From Devosia sp. (GTDB lineage Bacteria > Pseudomonadota > Alphaproteobacteria > Rhizobiales > Devosiaceae), in assembly GCA_016793415.1 (NCBI GenBank), contig JAEUMC010000680.1, forward strand, positions 1 through 11,288: DNA of 11,288 nucleotides, in the 5' to 3' direction. The position numbers and the translations under genes are program-made. Below are positions 7,652 to 11,288 of the stretch, piece after piece. Every line of letters begins with the position of its first letter. Position 1 is the first letter of the stretch. Under the pieces are notes generated by a model that ran no database searches, was not told where the DNA came from, and worked only from the letters and a program-made list of their open reading frames with translations.

Positions 7652-10288
7652 GTGAGCAAGATCAAGACGATCTACATCTGCAACCACGCCCATACCGATA
7701 TCGGCTTCACCGACTATCAGGAGCTGGCCTTGCGCCAGCATGGCGAGTTCGTCGGTCAGGCGCTCGATCTGATCGAGGCCACCGACCGCTATCCGGCCGA
7801 AGCGCAGTATCGCTGGACCGTCGAGACCACCGGGCCGTTCCTCCGCTATCTCCGGCAGGCGAGCCCGTCCGAGGTGGCCCGCTTCCGGCACTGGCACGAG
7901 CAGGGCCGGATCGACATTGCCGGCATGCAGTACAACATGACGCCGCTGCTCAATGTCGAGCAGATGCACCGCTCGCTTTATCCGCTGCGGGCGCTGCGCG
8001 ACGAGTTCGGCTTTCATGTCGAAGCCGCCATGCAGGATGACGTCAACGGCGTCAGCTGGCTCTATGCCGACCTGCTCGCCGAGCTCGGCATCAAGTTCTA
8101 CACCGCCGCCATCAACCCGATCCGTGGTGCCCGCCCAAAACCGTTCCCCGGCGCTTTCCGCTGGGAAGGCCCGAGCGGCAAAAAGGTGCTGGCCTGGAAC
8201 GGCTACCACTACCTGTTCGGCCGCAGCCAGGCCGGGCTCGGCAACTGGGACCTGGTCGATCGCCTGCTGCCGCGCTGGATCGACGAGCTCGAGAACGACG
8301 CGAGCTATCCGTTCGATTTCCTCTACTGCGAATCCACCCACCCGGTACGCGTCGACAACGGCCCGCCCGATGCCCGCATGCCGGATTTCGTCCGCCGCTG
8401 GAACGACGAGCGCAAGAACGTCCGGATGGAGTTCATCACCGTCACCGATTTCGGCCGGCTGCTGGAACAGAAGTACGCCAAGGTCATCGGCACGCAGCGC
8501 GGCGACTGGACCGATCACTGGGCCGACGGGGTTGGCTCCTCCGCCTTCGAGGTCGGCGTCAACCGCGCCGCGCACGAGATCGTCGGCATCGGCGAAGCGC
8601 TGGAAGCCTGGCGCCGCAGCAAGGGGCAGGGCGACTGGAATGCCGATCAGGCGGCCAGCATCTACGAGTCGATGACGCTGTTCGACGAGCACACCTGGGG
8701 TGCCTACTCGTCCGTGGAAGCGCCGCATTCGCTGTTCAGCCAGGCGCAGTGGAACCGCAAGGCCGGCTTCGCCTACACCGCCGCGATGGAAGGCCATGGC
8801 GGCGTCGCCAAAGCCGCAAACGCACTGGCTGCGCCGCTCGGGACCAAGGGCCCGGAAGGCATCTTCAACCTCGGCAACCTCGACCCCAAGGAGGCCTTCA
8901 AGGCCTCCGGCATCGACGAAGTGCTGGTGTTCAACACGCTGCCCTGGGAGCGGAAAGTCATCGTCGAGGAGCCCGAGCCGCGTGGCGGCGCCGCGCCGGT
9001 CGGCATGCTCGACACCTTCTTCAACCGCCGCAGCACCTGGGGCGGCCCGCGCCCCTACCCGGAAATCCGTCGCGTCGCCGGCACCATCCCGCCGATGGGC
9101 TACGCCTTCCTCGACCTGAAGAAGGGCGTGCCGGCCGGCGATCTCAAGGCCAATGGCGATACCATCGAGAACCGGCACTATCGCATTCGCATCGACGGCA
9201 GGACCGGCGCCATCGCCGAACTGTTCGACAAGGCGCAGGGCCACGATTTCGCCGGCCAATACCAGGGTTGGGGGCCGGGCGAGTACGTCTACGAGACGGT
9301 CGATTCCCCCGACGATCGCCTCGCCATCGCCGATATCAGCTTCGACAAGCCGGAATTCTTCACCGGCCACACCGACACCCCCTGGAAGCGCGAAACCGCG
9401 AACAAGGTGGCGCTCGATGCGGCGAAGATCTTCGAAGGCCGTGCCTCGATTACGGTCCACATCGAAGCCCCCGGCGTCTCCGCCGCGACCGTGGTCTATG
9501 CGCTCGATGCCGATACCAAATGCGTCGTCGTCGACTGGAGCATCGACAAACTCGAGCATGCCGATGCCGAAGCGGTGTTCGTCGCCTTCCCGTTCAACCT
9601 CGGTAAGCCGGAATTCCTGCTCGATCTCAATGGCATTCCGGCGGTGCCCAACACCGACCAACTCGATGGCGCCGCCAAGGACTGGTATCCGGTCGGGCGC
9701 TGGGTCGATGTCAGCGACAACAAGCGCGGCGTCACCGTGGTGCCGCTCGATGCGCCGCTGGCGCATCTGGGTGGCATCACCACCGGCAAGTGGAACCGTA
9801 CCTTGCAGCCGGAGGGCCCGACCATCATGAGCTGGGCGCTCAACAACCACTGGCTGGTGAACTTCAAGTCGGCGCAATCCGGTCGCATCCCGCTGCGCTA
9901 TCGCCTCACCACGCACGAAGGCGCGGCCGATGCAGCCGCCGCGGCGAAGTTCGCCGCCGAAGTCGCGACCCCACCGGTGGCGATGCGCGACATCAAGCCG
10001 ACGGGCAAGCTCAGCGACAGCTTCTTCGGCACCGACGAGAAATCACCGGTGCTGGTCACCGTGAAGCCCGGTGAGGATGGCGGCTGGGTGGCGCTGCGCC
10101 TGCAGAACCTCTCGGCCAAACCTGCGAAGCAGACGGTGACCTTCACCGGCAACCCGGCAGCGGCCCGCAGTGCCGACCCGATCGAGCACCCGGGTGCGGC
10201 GCTGGAGCTGAAGGGCAAGGCGCTGACTGTCGAGGTGGCGCCGCGGGAGATCAGGACGGTGCTGGTGCGGTTTACGCCGGAGGGGTGA
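7652..10288 (+). CDS. GH38-like glycoside hydrolase (alpha-mannosidase-related), second of a tandem pair
   Basis: This 878-residue paralogue of the preceding protein has the same architecture and no signal peptide. Predicted zinc and catalytic residues are H14 and D16 (NHAHTDIGFTD), D130 (QDDVNGVSW) and H347 (DEHTWGA). RGDWTDHW (283-290) matches RGDWTDWW of its neighbour. The C-terminal part begins near residue 425 (VLVFNTLPWERK), with a GH38-C-like stretch from about 500 (IENRHYRIRIDGRTGAIAELFDK). Outside these blocks the two proteins differ widely: one has SMAINEHYG after the nucleophile region, the other TAAINPIRGARPKPF. They therefore look like an old duplication with separate specificities rather than a recent copy. 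The gap to the upstream stop is 25 bp, so co-transcription is very likely. The gene ends before the inverted-repeat element. Cleavage of alpha-linked sugars is the family expectation; activity and substrate are not shown by the sequence. Confidence 0.82.
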   Translation: MSKIKTIYICNHAHTDIGFTDYQELALRQHGEFVGQALDLIEATDRYPAEAQYRWTVETTGPFLRYLRQASPSEVARFRHWHEQGRIDIAGMQYNMTPLLNVEQMHRSLYPLRALRDEFGFHVEAAMQDDVNGVSWLYADLLAELGIKFYTAAINPIRGARPKPFPGAFRWEGPSGKKVLAWNGYHYLFGRSQAGLGNWDLVDRLLPRWIDELENDASYPFDFLYCESTHPVRVDNGPPDARMPDFVRRWNDERKNVRMEFITVTDFGRLLEQKYAKVIGTQRGDWTDHWADGVGSSAFEVGVNRAAHEIVGIGEALEAWRRSKGQGDWNADQAASIYESMTLFDEHTWGAYSSVEAPHSLFSQAQWNRKAGFAYTAAMEGHGGVAKAANALAAPLGTKGPEGIFNLGNLDPKEAFKASGIDEVLVFNTLPWERKVIVEEPEPRGGAAPVGMLDTFFNRRSTWGGPRPYPEIRRVAGTIPPMGYAFLDLKKGVPAGDLKANGDTIENRHYRIRIDGRTGAIAELFDKAQGHDFAGQYQGWGPGEYVYETVDSPDDRLAIADISFDKPEFFTGHTDTPWKRETANKVALDAAKIFEGRASITVHIEAPGVSAATVVYALDADTKCVVVDWSIDKLEHADAEAVFVAFPFNLGKPEFLLDLNGIPAVPNTDQLDGAAKDWYPVGRWVDVSDNKRGVTVVPLDAPLAHLGGITTGKWNRTLQPEGPTIMSWALNNHWLVNFKSAQSGRIPLRYRLTTHEGAADAAAAAKFAAEVATPPVAMRDIKPTGKLSDSFFGTDEKSPVLVTVKPGEDGGWVALRLQNLSAKPAKQTVTFTGNPAAARSADPIEHPGAALELKGKALTVEVAPREIRTVLVRFTPEG

Positions 10289-10309
10289 TCGCCCGGCCGG
10301 AGCGCGTGG

Positions 10310-10441
10310 CCCACCCCCACCCTTGATCCCTCCCCACAAGGGGGAGGGAGACCCGACTGTTGCTTCGGTTCTTTCGACTCCCTCCCCCTTGTGGGGAGGG
10401 TAGCGCAGCTAGGCGAAGCCGTAGCGAAGCTGGGTGGGGGT
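10310..10441. repeat. Nested inverted-repeat intergenic element (REP/MITE-like), likely bidirectional terminator
   Basis: Outer arms ACCCCCACCC (10313-10322) and GGGTGGGGGT (10432-10441) enclose a perfect 23-bp inverted repeat, 10328-10350 with 10378-10400, around a 27-base loop. Each 23-bp arm is itself a hairpin: CCCTCCCC and GGGGAGGG around about five bases. On the right side TAGCGCAGCT (10401) and TAGCGAAGCT (10422) form a near-perfect direct repeat. GC-rich palindromes ending in GGGTGGGGG and carrying the CTTGTGGGGAGGG core are widespread in Hyphomicrobiales intergenic DNA. Placed between two convergent gene ends, it would fold in both transcripts and could stop or stabilise them. No transposase is encoded, so mobility would depend on an enzyme elsewhere. 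Confidence 0.75.
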
Positions 10442-10459
10442 AAGCCGCAACCTCGATAC

Positions 10460-11288
10460 CTAAACCACCTCAGCCGCCTCCACCGCGATCCGATAACGCG
10501 TTATGAACCGCTCCCCCGCGCTGAACCGCCGCGCCGTCTTCGTGCCCCGCCGGGAAATCGGATTATCCGCCGCCGAGATCTGCGGCCCCAGGTCGAACGC
10601 CGAGCAGATCGGCTCGAACCCCAGCGCCAGGTGACGGCCGTTCCACGGCGCCATCTGCCTTCCGCGGTTCGACATCCAGAGCAGGGCGCTCGGATAGTGC
10701 TCCTTGTTCCAGCTCAGTCGCACCCGATAACCCTCGGCGCTGTTCCACAGCGAGGCGGTGCCCGGCATGTCGAGAAGCTGCAGGATTTCCTCGGTCGCCT
10801 GCGCCAGCGGCACACTGCTGACATCGAGCCGCGACCCGTCCTTCAGCGCCACATCGCGCCACGGCGTCTGGAACTGCCCCTGCTCGAAGATCGAGGTGTC
10901 ATCGACCGGTCCGGGGAAAGTCGCCCCGGTGATCTCGTTACCCACCTCGATATGCATGGCGCCGACCTTCGTCGGCAGCCGGAACGAGGGATGGAGGCCC
11001 ATCGGCAGCGTACAATCGGCCCGCACGTCGATGCTGAGCTCGAAATCCAGCGCTGTGGTTTTCGGATCAGGTGTAACGCGGCGGTGCAGCGCCTTGATCG
11101 GGTGACCATCGGGGTAGGTGATGCTCAGCCCGATACTGCCATCGGCGGCAGTCTCGAACTGCCAGTCATGGTTGGAGCTGAACCCATGCGGATCGGTGTC
11201 GATTGTCGGACTTGCCGTCGAACCCGGCCAGTCGCCCTTTGCCGGGCGATCCCCGTCGAGCCCGAACGGCACGCAGGGCCATTCACCG
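10460..11288 (-). CDS. Aldose 1-epimerase-like (mutarotase) protein, 5' end outside the window
   Basis: The visible 3' part encodes about 275 residues of the galactose-mutarotase superfamily. These interconvert alpha and beta anomers of free sugars, or in some members act on sugar phosphates. Numbered from the codon at 11272, the candidate catalytic histidine is H94 in MGLHPSFRLP and the glutamate is E220 in LGFEPICSAFDLG, both in conserved family contexts. The frame stays open to the window edge: the five codons before 11272 read GEWPC, giving the family-like GEWPCVPFG, so the GTG at 11272 is not the true start and the N terminus is missing. It converges on the GH38-like genes and may belong to a separate transcript. 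Placement next to glycosidase genes fits anomer release followed by mutarotation. Substrate is unknown. Confidence 0.85.
   Translation of the reverse strand, partial: GEWPCVPFGLDGDRPAKGDWPGSTASPTIDTDPHGFSSNHDWQFETAADGSIGLSITYPDGHPIKALHRRVTPDPKTTALDFELSIDVRADCTLPMGLHPSFRLPTKVGAMHIEVGNEITGATFPGPVDDTSIFEQGQFQTPWRDVALKDGSRLDVSSVPLAQATEEILQLLDMPGTASLWNSAEGYRVRLSWNKEHYPSALLWMSNRGRQMAPWNGRHLALGFEPICSAFDLGPQISAADNPISRRGTKTARRFSAGERFITRYRIAVEAAEVV

Noticed and set aside
7583..9916. 777-codon open frame on the minus strand opposite the second GH38-like gene
   Set aside because: Same compositional shadow as above. It lacks recognisable motifs, while the plus-strand frame has a good ribosome site and family motifs.
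11270..11272. GTG at 11272 as the true start of the mutarotase-like gene
   Set aside because: The frame stays open upstream and reads GEWPC before VPFG, a family-like motif, so the gene begins outside the window.

Overview
The window is GC-rich, densely coding DNA with SD-led ATG and GTG starts. Its gene families, and a palindromic GC-rich intergenic repeat of a type common in Hyphomicrobiales, suggest an alphaproteobacterium (a Devosia- or rhizobium-like organism is my guess; no marker gene fixes the genus). All recognisable genes serve carbohydrate uptake and breakdown. I see no rRNA, tRNA, CRISPR array, transposase or phage gene.

Layout: two transcription units diverge from a 226-bp control region (3654-3879). 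Leftward (minus strand) run a glucarate-dehydratase-like enolase-superfamily enzyme (2430-3653), a UgpC/MsmK-type sugar ABC ATPase (1333-2421) and a sugar-binding lipoprotein-free periplasmic protein (61-1299). The cognate permease genes are not in the window and may lie just beyond its left end. Rightward (plus strand) run a lactonase-family beta-propeller protein (3880-4974) and two tandem, diverged GH38-like (alpha-mannosidase-related) proteins (5011-7626 and 7652-10288). A 132-bp nested inverted-repeat element (10310-10441) separates the second GH38-like gene from a convergent, 5'-truncated aldose 1-epimerase-like gene (10460-11288).

How the genes may work together (inference): the ABC system imports an oligosaccharide or glycoside. 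The two GH38-like proteins have no signal peptide and would cleave it in the cytoplasm. A mutarotase would equilibrate the released sugar. After oxidation by a dehydrogenase that is absent from this window, the lactonase-like protein would open the aldonolactone, and the enolase-superfamily enzyme would dehydrate the sugar acid. The substrate cannot be named from sequence.

The most interesting points are the paired GH38-like enzymes, which carry the unusual nucleophile-region motif DVNG and an EHTWG motif, and the compact divergent control region. There, two back-to-back sigma70-like promoters overlap, share a central pseudo-palindrome, and are bracketed by two CTTG(C/G)CAAG palindromes.
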